This document shows positions 36,018-45,415 of a DNA stretch of 64,000 nucleotides, one piece after another. Position 1 is the stretch's first letter; the number at the start of each line of letters is the position of its first letter. This DNA comes from Mycolicibacterium doricum (lineage in GTDB: Bacteria > Actinomycetota > Actinomycetes > Mycobacteriales > Mycobacteriaceae), in the NCBI RefSeq assembly GCF_010728155.1, contig NZ_AP022605.1:3720001-3784000 (forward strand), read 5' to 3'. The notes beneath the pieces are model-generated. The model did not search any database, was not told where the DNA came from, and saw only the letters and a program-made list of their open reading frames with translations. The translations under genes were made by a program, and so were the position numbers.

Positions 36018-37089
36018 ATGACCGGACGTTACGACCCGCCGCTGGCCGGGGTCCGGATCCTCGACCTGTCGTCCGGTCCGATGACCGCGGTCGGCCGTCT
36101 GCTCGCCGATCTGGGTGCCGACGTGACCGAGGTGAGACTGGCCGGTGTCACCGACCATCGCGTCGGGGTCGGTGCCCGCATCGGTCTGGATTCGGTGCCC
36201 CTGGCGACGGCGCTCAACAGGCGCGGCAGCAGTGGACGACATGCTTGCCGCCGCCGACATCCTGATCGAGGACACCCAGCCTGGATCAGCAGCCGAAAGC
36301 CTGCTCGGCGTCGACCAGCTGCGCTGCACCCACCCGGCTCTGATCGTCTTGTCGATCAGCGACTTCGGACGCGACTCGGACTTCAGCGACTGGCAGGTCA
36401 CCGCCCCTGTACTGCACGCCCTGACGAGCGAACTGTCACGTTCGGGCATCCCGGGCCGGCGACCGCGTCGACTTCGCGATCCTCGAGGGCGCGATGCAGG
36501 CGCTCGACCCGCCGTTCGGGACCGTGGGGACGGCGTCGGCAGGAGTGCCGACGGCCGCGCAGCAACGCAACTGGGCGACCGAACGTCTGCGCTACCCGGT
36601 CGTTCCCTGTCGGGACGGCACGTCCGTATCTGCCTGCTGGCAAAACGCCAGTGGCACGGGATGTTCGAGGCGGCGCAAGCCGAGCGACCAGGGTCTTCCG
36701 CTGGCGGGCCTGCGTGTGCTGGACCTCCAGTCACCTCGCCGCCGAGATCGCCGGCGAAGCGCTCGTCCGCGACGGTCACCAGCTGTCCGACGGCCCGACC
36801 CACGATGCGCCGTGGGGACTGTTCCCCGCGGACTTGCAGGCACTGTGCCGGGTGCTCGACCGCCCCGGTTTGGCCCCCGATCCGGAGCTCGACAGCCGGA
36901 CAGGCCGCGACCGCAACAGGGCTCGCGTCGACGGCGCCGTGACCGATTGGACGGTCGTCCACTCCCCCGGCGAAGCCCGGCTGGGAGTTCTACGCACAGC
37001 GCCGCGCCTTCCGGGAGGAGCTGCATCCCCAGGCCGAGCTGCGGGACCTGCTGGCGCGCGGAGTGCTGCAGACGCCGCCGGAGGCGTGA
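36018..37089 (+). pseudogene. CaiB/BaiF family CoA-transferase, multiply frameshifted
   Basis: The first 65 codons read PPLAGVRILDLSSGPMTAVGRLLADLGADVTEV, the class III CoA-transferase N-terminus (quoted from a continuous frame). The similarity then moves to another frame at about 36225 (DDMLAAADILIEDTQPG), to a third at about 36465 (VDFAILEGAMQALDPPFG), and again to others that restart with GLPLAGLRVLDL and end in FYAQRRAFREELHPQAELRDLL before the stop at 37089. The repeat of LAGxRxLDL suggests an originally fused two-domain protein. At least four frame changes and missing segments exclude a functional product. No gene is visible in the following 255 bases. Confidence 0.75.
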
Positions 37090-37344
37090 GCGGCTGTGCG
37101 GGTGTAGTGACGTTGGACACGCTGTGCTCCACGTCGTCACGACGGCTGTCGTCCGCTCCGCCTGACCGGTCATTCACAGCCGTGGTGTCGATATCCAGCA
37201 CAGCATCGGTGACGACACTCATATCCTCAACGCTCAGTCCCGGGCACCGCATTGCACGTTGTGCCGTCATCACCACGCCTGCGGTGCGCATGGACGACCT
37301 TCCCGTCGTCGGCGCCGAGGTCTTGGTGGTCGGATGACGCCCTG

Positions 37345-37698
37345 TCACCACAGCACCGCGACGGCCGCCGCGGCGAACGAGAGCACTCCGACCGCGTAGA
37401 ACAACGGGCGCGGTACCGGGGCGGTGCGTTTGCGCTGACGCGCGTTGCTCATGCCGAGGACGCCGCCCAGCACGATCAGGATCGCGAGTTTCAGCCCGAT
37501 TTTCGGATAGTTGAGCACCACGTCGGTGGGCCACGGGGCGGCGAGCGCGAGCCCGGTCAGAAGGGACACCAACACGCCGTAGTCCATCAGCCTGGTGGTG
37601 TGGAAACGACCGGCGACCGCTTCGGCCACCCATGCGCCGAAGGTGACGGCGAAACCGACGATGTGAATCAGTACGACTGCGTCACGCAAGAGCTGCAT
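37345..37698 (-). CDS. small integral membrane protein
   Basis: The 117-residue product has four hydrophobic segments: VVLIHIVGFAVTFGAWVAEAV, YGVLVSLLTGLALAA, KLAILIVLGGVLGMS and a C-terminal AVGVLSFAAAAVAVLW. The His in the first helix and the overall plan resemble CopD-like or DUF2269-like small membrane proteins, but I cannot assign a family safely. It lies 22 bp downstream of the GH6 gene on the same strand. Confidence 0.65.
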   Translation of the reverse strand: MQLLRDAVVLIHIVGFAVTFGAWVAEAVAGRFHTTRLMDYGVLVSLLTGLALAAPWPTDVVLNYPKIGLKLAILIVLGGVLGMSNARQRKRTAPVPRPLFYAVGVLSFAAAAVAVLW

Positions 37699-37720
37699 GC
37701 CCGAAATCTACCTCCGGTGA

Positions 37721-38713
37721 TCACCAGCCCGCGTTGCGCGCCAGATCGATGGCGTAGCTGCTGACGAAGGTGCCGGCACTGGGTGCGCCGCGACATGAAC
37801 CGTCGGACTCGCCGGGGCGCTTCACCCACAGGAAGGCGTCCACCTGCGGATTGCCGGTGTTCGTCGTGGGGGCAACGCCCAGTGCCCGCCCACTCGGATT
37901 GCACCAGTACAGCGGGTCGCCCTCGACCGGGCCGGCGCCGTTGCGCGAGGTGTCGACGACGAAGGGCTTCCCGCCGGTCATCCCCGAGACAGCCTGGCCG
38001 TAGCCGACCGATTCCTCGGTGGTGAAGAAGTTGGCGGTGTTGAGGCTGAAGCCGCGCGCCTTCTCGATCCCGACCTGGTTGAGCCGGCCCGCGATGACGT
38101 CGGCGGGCACCCAGCGCGGGTGACCGGCGTCGACGTATACCCCGGTGGCCGGATTGCGGGAGAGCGTGTCGACGGCGTAGCGGATGAGTTCGAGGCGTTC
38201 CTCCTGCTGACCCGGCGACAGGCAGTCGATCATGGCGAGTGCGTCGGGTTCGAGGACCACCGCCGCGGGCCCTGAGCCGATGGCTGCGGCGACGCCGTCG
38301 ATCCAGCCCCGGTAGGCGCCGGCGGACCCGAAGCCGCCCGCCGCGTAGCTGCCGCAGTCCCGGTTGGGGATGCCGTACAACGCCAGAATCGGCGTCGTGC
38401 CGGCCGCCTGCGCATCGGCGATGTACTTCGCATCGATCGCGGGCGTGGAGATGTGGTCCATCCAGTACGCCGTGGGCGTGTTGGCCACCGCAGCCAGCAG
38501 CGGGTCAGAGTTTCCCGGCAGGGCGCGCATCGCCTTGGAGGTGGGATTGACATAGAAGGGCCGTCCGGCCAGCGGGTTGGCGTCGGCGGCCAGGCGCGCC
38601 GCCGGAGCCGGAGCCGACGGCGCAGGCGCGACGAGGGCACCGGTACCGGCGACGGCCGCCACCGTCAGCAAGGGAGCGATCCACCGCGCGACTGCACCAG
38701 CAGCTGAGGACAT
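37721..38713 (-). CDS. glycoside hydrolase family 6 protein (cellulase-like)
   Basis: The 330-residue product has a signal peptide (WIAPLLTVAAVAGTGALVAP). The mature domain shows GH6 marks: AYWMDHIST near the N-terminus, ILALYGIPNRDCGSYAAGG with the disulfide Cys and the catalytic-region Asp, VVLEPDALAMIDCLSP with another catalytic-region Asp, and LWVKRPGESDGSC at the C-terminus. The layout matches the secreted cellulase CelA1 (Rv0062) of M. tuberculosis, but no cellulose-binding module is present. ATG at 38713 is preferred; an ATG 30 bases upstream is also possible. The physiological target may be the bacterium's own matrix polysaccharide. Confidence 0.85.
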   Translation of the reverse strand: MSSAAGAVARWIAPLLTVAAVAGTGALVAPAPSAPAPAARLAADANPLAGRPFYVNPTSKAMRALPGNSDPLLAAVANTPTAYWMDHISTPAIDAKYIADAQAAGTTPILALYGIPNRDCGSYAAGGFGSAGAYRGWIDGVAAAIGSGPAAVVLEPDALAMIDCLSPGQQEERLELIRYAVDTLSRNPATGVYVDAGHPRWVPADVIAGRLNQVGIEKARGFSLNTANFFTTEESVGYGQAVSGMTGGKPFVVDTSRNGAGPVEGDPLYWCNPSGRALGVAPTTNTGNPQVDAFLWVKRPGESDGSCRGAPSAGTFVSSYAIDLARNAGW

Positions 38714-38754
38714 CACCCCGCCGAACTTAGTCCCGCTCGGCAACGGGTTTCAAT

Positions 38755-40134
38755 TCAGGCGCTCTGACGGGCTTCGTCCCAGGCGCCAAATCCGCCCAGG
38801 ACGTCGCTGACGTCGTCGAACCCGTGTCGGCGCAGCAGGCTTGCGGCCACCGAGGAGCGATAACCCCCGGCGCAGTACACGACCGTCGGCTTGGCCGGAT
38901 CCAGCTCACCGAGCCTCGCCGGCAGCTGACCCACCGGGATCGGGATTGCATTCGGGATGGTTCCCGCGGCAACCTCACCCGGGTTGCGCACATCCACGAT
39001 CTGCAGGTCGGGCAGTTCCGCGGCGCGCTGGTCGAATGCCTTCGCGGTCAGCCGGGACGCCATCTGCACGTCGTCCGGACGGGTGAGCATCACCTCGAAC
39101 GGTTGGTCCACGTAGCCGATGACCCGGTCGAAGCCGATTCGGGCGAGCCGGTTCTTGCCTTCCAGCTCGTGGCCGGGCTCGGTGAACAGCACGATGTCGA
39201 CGTCCGACGGCAGGACCGAGCCGGCGAATTCGGCGTAGCGGCCCTCGAGGCCGATGTTGATGGCATCGCGCAGATGGCCTTGGGCGAACTCCTCGGGACT
39301 GCGGCCGTCGACCAGCACGGCGCCGCCATCGATCGCCTGCCGCACCTGTTCGTAGGTCATCGCCGCCGGCATCTTGGTCTCGTCGAGCAGCTGGCGGTCC
39401 TTGCGGTTGAGGACCGCGTCGTAGACGAAGTAGCCAGGGGCCGGCACCTGTCCTTCGGTCACCAGGTCCATGAAGGTGGCCTTGTCGGGGGCCCGCAGCG
39501 CGTAGTTGGTCTCCTTCTGCTCGCCCATGGTGGACCACAGGTCGGTGGAGAGATTCTTCCCGCAGGCCGAGCCGGCGCCGTGAGCGGGGTACACCCGGGT
39601 GGCGTCGGGCAGGGTCATCAACTTGGTGTGCAACGAGTCGTAGAGCTTCTCGGCCAGTTCCTCACGGGTGTACCCGATGGAGGCCAGCAGGTCAGGGCGG
39701 CCGACGTCGCCGATGAACAGTGCATCGCCGGTGAGCACGCCGTAGGGCACCTCGTCATCGGCGTGCTCGTAGACCACGATGCTCATCGACTCGGGCGTGT
39801 GGCCCGGGGTGTGCCGGAACTCCAGCGTCACCTCGCCCAGCGAGTAACGCTCGCCGTCGGCCACCCCGATGGAGTCGAACTCGGTCTCGGCGACCGAGGA
39901 GTACACGATCCTGGCGCCGGTGGCCTTGGCCAACTCGAGGTGGCCGGAGAGGAAGTCGGCGTGGAAGTGGGTCTCGATGACCCGCTCGATGGTGTAGCCG
40001 AACTCCTTGGCGTCCGCCAGGTATTCCGCCACGTCGCGCTGCGGGTCCACGACGACTGCGCGGCCGGTGGTTTCGTCGCCGATCAGATACGACGCGTGGG
40101 ACAGGCAGTCCAGGTAGTACTGGATGAACTTCAT
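38755..40134 (-). CDS. persulfide dioxygenase-rhodanese fusion
   Basis: The 459-residue product starts with an ETHE1-like metallo-beta-lactamase domain with the iron site THFHADFLSGH and later PAHGAGSACG. Two rhodanese domains follow. The second has the active loop YCAGGYRSS with a catalytic Cys; the first has FTEPGHELEGK in that place and no Cys, so it is inactive. Such enzymes oxidise glutathione or other low-molecular-weight persulfides to sulfite and use the rhodanese to feed or relay sulfane sulfur. It is divergent from the rhodanese-TauE operon across a region with three CsoR/CstR-type palindromes. Confidence 0.9.
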   Translation of the reverse strand: MKFIQYYLDCLSHASYLIGDETTGRAVVVDPQRDVAEYLADAKEFGYTIERVIETHFHADFLSGHLELAKATGARIVYSSVAETEFDSIGVADGERYSLGEVTLEFRHTPGHTPESMSIVVYEHADDEVPYGVLTGDALFIGDVGRPDLLASIGYTREELAEKLYDSLHTKLMTLPDATRVYPAHGAGSACGKNLSTDLWSTMGEQKETNYALRAPDKATFMDLVTEGQVPAPGYFVYDAVLNRKDRQLLDETKMPAAMTYEQVRQAIDGGAVLVDGRSPEEFAQGHLRDAINIGLEGRYAEFAGSVLPSDVDIVLFTEPGHELEGKNRLARIGFDRVIGYVDQPFEVMLTRPDDVQMASRLTAKAFDQRAAELPDLQIVDVRNPGEVAAGTIPNAIPIPVGQLPARLGELDPAKPTVVYCAGGYRSSVAASLLRRHGFDDVSDVLGGFGAWDEARQSA

Positions 40135-40185
40135 GGTGGCGGTCCTTTCCTTCGGCGGGTCGGCCATCTGACCGACATGATTCCT

Positions 40186-40201
40186 ATACCCCCGTGGGTA
40201 T
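40186..40201. promoter_or_regulatory. CsoR/CstR-type operator, site 1
   Basis: ATACCCCCGTGGGTAT is a palindrome of ATACCC and GGGTAT around CCGT. It lies about 50 bp before the persulfide dioxygenase start. The pattern of TACCC and GGGTA halves is typical of CsoR/CstR-family operators. Confidence 0.65.
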
Positions 40202-40241
40202 GTCAAGTCCGGACGGGTCGAAGAAATTCCCGCCTTGCATT

Positions 40242-40255
40242 TACCCCTGGAGGTA
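40242..40255. promoter_or_regulatory. CsoR/CstR-type operator, site 2 (imperfect)
   Basis: TACCCCTGGAGGTA lies centrally in the divergent region, with halves TACC and GGTA. The symmetry is weaker than in the flanking sites. Confidence 0.45.
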
Positions 40256-40275
40256 TGTGTAGCATTGCTTCCGAC

Positions 40276-40291
40276 ATACCCCCAGCGGTAT
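40276..40291. promoter_or_regulatory. CsoR/CstR-type operator, site 3
   Basis: ATACCCCCAGCGGTAT has halves ATACC and GGTAT and lies about 40 bp before the rhodanese start at 40334. It is well placed to control the plus-strand operon. Confidence 0.6.
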
Positions 40292-40333
40292 CGGACGTAC
40301 GATTCTCCGCCGCGCCACCGAAAGGACACTCCC

Positions 40334-40933
40334 ATGACCGCTCCCGCCACCATCGACTCGCACAACCTCAGCCAGATGCTCGGGTCCGCCACGCCACCCC
40401 GCGTGCTCGACGTGCGCACCCCGGGTGAGTTCGAGACCGCTCACATCGCCGGTGCCTACAACGTCCCGTTGGACCTGCTGCGCGAACACCGCGACGAGAT
40501 CGTCGAGCACCTCGACGAGGACGTCGTCCTGGTCTGCCGGTCCGGCCAGCGCGCCACCCAGGCGGAGGAGACACTGCGTAACGCCGGACTGACCAACGTG
40601 CACATCCTCGACGGCGGCATCACTGCCTGGCAGGCCAACGGATTCGCAGTCAACCGCGGGGCGCAGCGCTGGGATCTCGAGCGCCAGGTCCGGCTGGTCG
40701 CCGGGTCAATCGTGGTGACCAGCATCCTGGGCAGCGTCGCCGCCCCGAGACTCAAGTGGGTGGCCGGCGCAATCGGTGGTGGACTGACCTTCGCCGCATT
40801 GTCCAACACATGCGCGATGGGCATGATGCTGTCGAAGCTGCCCTACAACCGTGGCGCCACCTGCGACGCTCGGAGCATCGTGTCGCAGCTGGTGGATTCG
40901 GCGGCCGCAGACAAGAAGTCGGTTCGATCATGA
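40334..40933 (+). CDS. rhodanese with C-terminal DUF2892-like membrane part
   Basis: The 199-residue product has an N-terminal rhodanese domain: LDVRTPGEFETAHIAGAYNVPL and the active loop VCRSGQRATQA with the catalytic Cys. The C-terminal third has two hydrophobic helices (LVAGSIVVTSILGSVAA and AIGGGLTFAALSNTCAMG), which resembles the DUF2892 arrangement and would tether the rhodanese to the membrane. It should carry sulfane sulfur, perhaps passing it to the transporter encoded next. The stop overlaps the next start (ATGA). Confidence 0.88.
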   Translation: MTAPATIDSHNLSQMLGSATPPRVLDVRTPGEFETAHIAGAYNVPLDLLREHRDEIVEHLDEDVVLVCRSGQRATQAEETLRNAGLTNVHILDGGITAWQANGFAVNRGAQRWDLERQVRLVAGSIVVTSILGSVAAPRLKWVAGAIGGGLTFAALSNTCAMGMMLSKLPYNRGATCDARSIVSQLVDSAAADKKSVRS

Positions 40934-41805
40934 CCGCCCTCGCCATCGGACTGGCCGTCTTCGTCGGTATCGCACTGGGGCTGCTCGGCGGCGGAGGTTC
41001 CATCCTGACGGTCCCGCTCTTGGCGTACGTCGCCGGCATGGACGCCAAACAGGCGATCGCCACGTCGCTACTGGTCGTCGGCGTGACCAGTGCGGTCGGC
41101 GCCATCTCGCACGCTCGGGCCGGCCGGGTGCAGTGGCGCACCGGCCTGATCTTCGGCGGCGCGGGCATGGCCGGCGCCTACGCGGGTGGGTTGTCGGCCC
41201 GCTTCATCCCGGGCACCGTGCTGCTCATCGGCTTCGCCGTCATGATGGTCGCCACCGCGATCGCGATGCTGCGGGGACGCAAGGACGTGGCGACGTCCGG
41301 CGGCACCGCTCCCCTGCCCGTCCCGAAGATCATCGTCGAGGGTCTGGTGGTCGGCCTGGTCACCGGGTTGGTCGGCGCCGGCGGCGGCTTCCTGGTGGTG
41401 CCCGCCCTCGCCCTCCTCGGCGGGTTGCCGATGCCTGTCGCGGTGGGCACGTCGCTGGTAGTGATCGCCATGAAGTCGTTCGCCGGCCTCGGCGGGTACC
41501 TGTCCAGCGTTCAGATCGACTGGACGGTGGCTTTGGCCGTCACGGGCGCAGCCGTGGTGGGCGCACTGGCCGGGGCTCGGCTGACGGCGATGGTCAATCC
41601 CGATTCGCTGCGAAAAGCCTTCGGCTGGTTCGTGCTTGCGATGTCGTCGGTCATCCTCGGACAGGAGATTCACCTGAGTGTCGGGATTGCCGCGGCCGGA
41701 CTCACCGCGGTCGCCGCGACGATGTCGGTGGCGTGCACCCGCTACGCACACTGCCCGCTGCGGCGTCTGGCCGGCGCTCTGGCCTCTGGCCGCGCCGCCG
41801 CGTGA
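40930..41805 (+). CDS. TauE/SafE-family sulfite/sulfur-anion exporter
   Basis: The 291-residue product has eight hydrophobic segments and the two family repeats GIALGLLGGGGSILTVPLL and VTGLVGAGGGFLVVPALALLGG. TauE/SafE proteins export sulfite, sulfoacetate or related anions. Coupled to a rhodanese and opposite a persulfide dioxygenase, it most likely removes sulfite or thiosulfate made during persulfide oxidation. The start overlaps the rhodanese stop. Confidence 0.88.
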   Translation: MTALAIGLAVFVGIALGLLGGGGSILTVPLLAYVAGMDAKQAIATSLLVVGVTSAVGAISHARAGRVQWRTGLIFGGAGMAGAYAGGLSARFIPGTVLLIGFAVMMVATAIAMLRGRKDVATSGGTAPLPVPKIIVEGLVVGLVTGLVGAGGGFLVVPALALLGGLPMPVAVGTSLVVIAMKSFAGLGGYLSSVQIDWTVALAVTGAAVVGALAGARLTAMVNPDSLRKAFGWFVLAMSSVILGQEIHLSVGIAAAGLTAVAATMSVACTRYAHCPLRRLAGALASGRAAA

Positions 41806-42135
<330 letters not shown>

Positions 42136-42142
42136 CCATCGT

Positions 42143-42483
42143 CTATACCGGGTAGAGCAACAGCACCAGAACGACGGCCGTCGCGAAGCAGAGCGTGGCT
42201 GCTCCGATTGCCAGCACCTCCGCCCTTGCCGCGGAGATGACCACCCGGCCCGCAATGATCGGGCTGTCCCGGATCTGTGTGGTCCGCCGGTAGCCGAGGC
42301 TGAGGACCAGCACCGCGAGCAGCGCCGCGGTGATCGTCAGTAGTGTCCGCGCCGGCCCCAACGGACCCTGCTGGCGGAGCAGTACCAACGCGCCCCCCAC
42401 GACGAACCCGAAGCGCTTCTCTCCCAGGACAACAGGGTACGTTCGGCGGGTAGCCCCGGTTTGGTGGGCTCGCGGCTTGGCAT
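42143..42483 (-). pseudogene. DUF202 membrane protein with a one-base frameshift
   Basis: From an ATG at 42483 the frame reads PGLPAERTLLSWERSA, the usual DUF202 start, and then leaves the family. The rest, FGFVVGGALVLLRQQG and three hydrophobic helices, continues in another frame to the stop at 42143. Adding one T in GCTTC near 42418 would join SWERSA to FGFVV without a gap. The gene follows a second DUF202 gene with 1 base between stop and start. It is either a recent mutation or an assembly error; a shortened product from a GTG at 42400 would lack the first helix. Confidence 0.65.
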
Positions 42484-42484
42484 G

Positions 42485-42838
42485 TCACCGCCCGGATTGC
42501 GGCCAGATGACCAGGACCGCGAGGATCCCCATCGTGATCACGAAGATCGACCCACCGAGCAGCAGCGGAACAAGGGTGGCCGGCAGATCCTCGTCACGGC
42601 GCATCGCGGCTTGGACGCGCTGCCAGCGTCGCACCGCCAATGCGGCAAGCAGGCCGCCACCGGCGGTCAGCGCCACACTGAGACCGTGTCGCAAACCGGG
42701 TATGCCGAACGACGGCACGAATTGTGCGACGGCTATGCCGCCGGCGATCAACGCCAGCGCCGTTCGGATCCATGCCAGGAACGTCCGCTCGTTGGCCAGC
42801 GTGAAGCGGTAGTCCGGCTCCTCCTCGCCGGGGCTCAC
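42485..42838 (-). CDS. DUF202 (YidH-like) membrane protein
   Basis: The 117-residue product has the DUF202 signature FTLANERTFLAWIRTALALIAGGIAV and three hydrophobic helices. Proteins of this kind are small inner-membrane proteins of unknown function, often encoded in pairs as here, with the second member frameshifted in this window. The ATG is at 42838. The stop lies one base before the start of the partner. Confidence 0.85.
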   Translation of the reverse strand: MSPGEEEPDYRFTLANERTFLAWIRTALALIAGGIAVAQFVPSFGIPGLRHGLSVALTAGGGLLAALAVRRWQRVQAAMRRDEDLPATLVPLLLGGSIFVITMGILAVLVIWPQSGR

Positions 42839-43020
42839 CGGAACCGGTCCTTCGGGGCGCCCATCATCGGTCAGCGTACGCCGCGGGCGTTGTTCGCGAC
42901 GCCGTGATCACCGGTTGCGGGATCGGTTCGTCGCGCGAGGGTGGCCGCCGGTTAGTGTGCTGTGGTCGGTCTCCGCGACAAGCCGACAGAGACAAGCCGA
43001 CAGAAGAGTTGAGTGAAGGC

Positions 43021-44052
43021 ATGACTGCAGCACCGGAAGCGTCGCCGCTCGAAGCCCGGGTCGGCCACTACTATCAGATGGACAACACCTATCTGGTCGG
43101 CCGCGAGAAGGTCCGCGAATATGCCCGTGCCGTGCAGGACTACCACCCGGCGCACTGGGACGTCGCCGCGGCAGCCGGTTTGGGCTACTCGGGCCTGGTG
43201 GCGCCGCTGACATTCACCTCGGCCCCGGGGATGTCCTGCAACCGGCGCATGTTCGAGCAGATCGTCGTCGGTTACGACACCTACCTGCAGACCGAAGAGG
43301 TCTTCGAGCAGCACCGGCCGATCGTGGCGGGAGACGAGCTGCACGTCGACGTCGAGCTGACGTCGGTGCGCAGGATCGCCGGCCGGGACCTGATCACGGT
43401 CACCAACACCTTCACCGACACGGCCGGCGAGCGGGTGCACACCTTGCACACCACCGTCGTCGGCGTCACCGCCGAGGATCTCAATCCAGAGGTCAAGACC
43501 GCAGTGCAGAACGCGATGATGCACGACGTGGATTTCTCCGGGATCGGCTCGCTGGACGCCGAATACGAGAAAACAGTCCGTCCCGAAGCTCAGGTGCGGA
43601 TCGCTGCCGGTGGCGTGGCGCGTACGCCGGGGACGCGCTCGTTCGACGAGGTGAAGGTCGGCGAAGAACTCCCGGTACGTCACACCCGGCTGTCCCGCGG
43701 CGACCTCGTGAACTATGCCGGCGTGGCCGGTGACGCCAATCCCATCCACTGGGACGAGGACATCGCCAAGCTGGCCGGACTGCCCGACGTGATCGCCCAC
43801 GGGATGCTCACCATGGGCCTGGGCGCCGGGTTCGCCTCGGCATGGACAGGCGATCCCGGTGCGGTCACCCGCTACGCGGTGCGGCTGTCCGCACCCGCGA
43901 TCGTGCCGGCCAAGGAAGGCGCTGACATCGAGTTCACCGGCCGCATCAAATCGCTGGATCCGGCGACACGCTCCGGCGTCATCGTGGTGTCGGCGAAGTC
44001 GGAGGGCAAGAAGATCTTCGGCCTGGCGACGATGAACGTCCGCTTCAGCTGA
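43021..44052 (+). CDS. fused MaoC-type (FAS1-like) hydroxyacyl dehydratase
   Basis: The 343-residue product contains two hot-dog domains. The N-terminal one (about 15-170) is of the MaoC_dehydrat_N type (YLVGREKVREYARAVQDYHPAHW). The C-terminal one (about 205-340) carries the catalytic motif YAGVAGDANPIHWDEDIAK with Asp and His. Fused pairs resemble HadA-HadB in one chain and dehydrate (3R)-hydroxyacyl thioesters in fatty-acid or mycolate-related pathways. The gene stands alone; the start at 43021 is the ATG giving the family N-terminus. It converges on the GH5 gene with 10 bp between stops. Confidence 0.85.
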   Translation: MTAAPEASPLEARVGHYYQMDNTYLVGREKVREYARAVQDYHPAHWDVAAAAGLGYSGLVAPLTFTSAPGMSCNRRMFEQIVVGYDTYLQTEEVFEQHRPIVAGDELHVDVELTSVRRIAGRDLITVTNTFTDTAGERVHTLHTTVVGVTAEDLNPEVKTAVQNAMMHDVDFSGIGSLDAEYEKTVRPEAQVRIAAGGVARTPGTRSFDEVKVGEELPVRHTRLSRGDLVNYAGVAGDANPIHWDEDIAKLAGLPDVIAHGMLTMGLGAGFASAWTGDPGAVTRYAVRLSAPAIVPAKEGADIEFTGRIKSLDPATRSGVIVVSAKSEGKKIFGLATMNVRFS

Positions 44053-44062
44053 CCGACGGAGG

Positions 44063-45202
44063 TCAGCTCGCGCTGCCCACTCCGGCGAGCTTCTGGATCA
44101 CGCGGATCTCGTTGTCGTCATGGGGCCGTCCGTCCGGATGGATCAGATCGCTGAACCAGGTCTCCGGAACCTCGGTGTACGGATCCTGCCAGGAATCCCA
44201 CGGCAGATACGTCTGTGTCCGCCCGGCGACGAACCCCCAGTTGTAGGCGGCGACCTTGCGCCGCTTGGCAATCGGCAGGATGCCCTCAACCGTGCTGCCC
44301 AGGTTGCGGGCCAGGTACTCGGTGCACAGTATCGGGCGTCCGAGCGGGGTGAGTTCGTCGATGCGGGCCTCGAACTCTGCGGGATCGCCGTAGCTGTGGA
44401 AGCTGACGACGTCCGAGTGCTCGAGCTGCAGGCTGCAGATCGCGCTACGGTCGGAAGGGTCCCGCCAGCGCCCCTGCCATACACCGCTGGTCAACGGCTG
44501 CACCGGATTGACGGCGCGCACCCACTGAAACACGTGCGGCAGGAACGCCGCCACCAGTGCCTGCTTGTCCTCGTGCTCGGCCTTGCGGTAGTCGCGCGCC
44601 GGATTGTCCGGCTCATTCCAGACGTCCCAGCCGAGCACGCGAGGATCGTTGCGGAACAGGCCCACCACGCCGGTGACGTAGCTCTGCAAGACGCGGGTAT
44701 ACGCCGGATCTTCTAGACGGGCCGCTCCAGGGCTCTGCACCCAGCCAGAGTTGTGCACTCCGGCGATCGGCGCGCGCTGAGGGCCCGGCTTCGGCTGGGG
44801 ATTCCAACAGGAGTCGAACAGGACGAAGAGCGGTTTGATCCGGTGACTCGCCGCGATGCCGACGAACTGGGAGAGCCTCTGGCTGAAGCCGGCCCTGTCT
44901 GTCGCCCATAACAAATCGTGGAGGAACACGCGCACGGTGTTGAAACCGATCCGCTGGGCCAGTCCGAGTTCGGCGTCGATGCGACGCGGGTCGTAGGTGC
45001 CCGCCTGGAACATCTCGATCTGGTTACCGGCGGTCGACGTGACGTAGTTGGCGCCGAGCAGCCATCCCTGCGCCGCATACCAGGTGTTGGCGCGGTCAGC
45101 CGACCACCGAATCGGCTGGGCGGAGACGCGAGGTAGTTCGGTCAGTGCCGCGGCTGCCGCCAGGTACAGCGGGATTTTGAGGGCCGTTCGCCGGTGCACC
45201 AC
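44063..45202 (-). CDS. secreted GH5-like glycosidase (intact paralogue)
   Basis: The 379-residue product starts with VVHRRTALKIPLYLAAAAAL, a signal peptide with a twin Arg that might be Tat-directed. The mature domain has the GH5 barrel: NTVRVFLHDLLWATDRAGF, GWDVWNEPDNPARDY with the acid/base Glu, and LCTEYLARNLGSTVEG with the nucleophile Glu. It is the full-length counterpart of the disrupted copy at 29.5-30.6 kb and shows what that copy lost. Starts GTG at 45202 or 45199 are possible. The long frame continuing upstream of this gene on the same strand is an artefact. Confidence 0.85.
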   Translation of the reverse strand: MVHRRTALKIPLYLAAAAALTELPRVSAQPIRWSADRANTWYAAQGWLLGANYVTSTAGNQIEMFQAGTYDPRRIDAELGLAQRIGFNTVRVFLHDLLWATDRAGFSQRLSQFVGIAASHRIKPLFVLFDSCWNPQPKPGPQRAPIAGVHNSGWVQSPGAARLEDPAYTRVLQSYVTGVVGLFRNDPRVLGWDVWNEPDNPARDYRKAEHEDKQALVAAFLPHVFQWVRAVNPVQPLTSGVWQGRWRDPSDRSAICSLQLEHSDVVSFHSYGDPAEFEARIDELTPLGRPILCTEYLARNLGSTVEGILPIAKRRKVAAYNWGFVAGRTQTYLPWDSWQDPYTEVPETWFSDLIHPDGRPHDDNEIRVIQKLAGVGSAS

Positions 45203-45415
45203 GTGACCATAGTGTCCGCGAGCCAACGCTTGTGCCGATGTTTGATCCCGCAACACAACAGGTTTCGAATCGTTACCAACCGGTCGCGGGACTACTGCAC
45301 CTCGCACGCGACCCCCGAAACCGCCCGTTACCGCTGGCTTCGGAGGAGCAGCCTTTGCAGTAGCATGACGGGTACTACCGGGTTGTGATGCTGTACACAA
45401 TGAGCAGGTGCGGGC

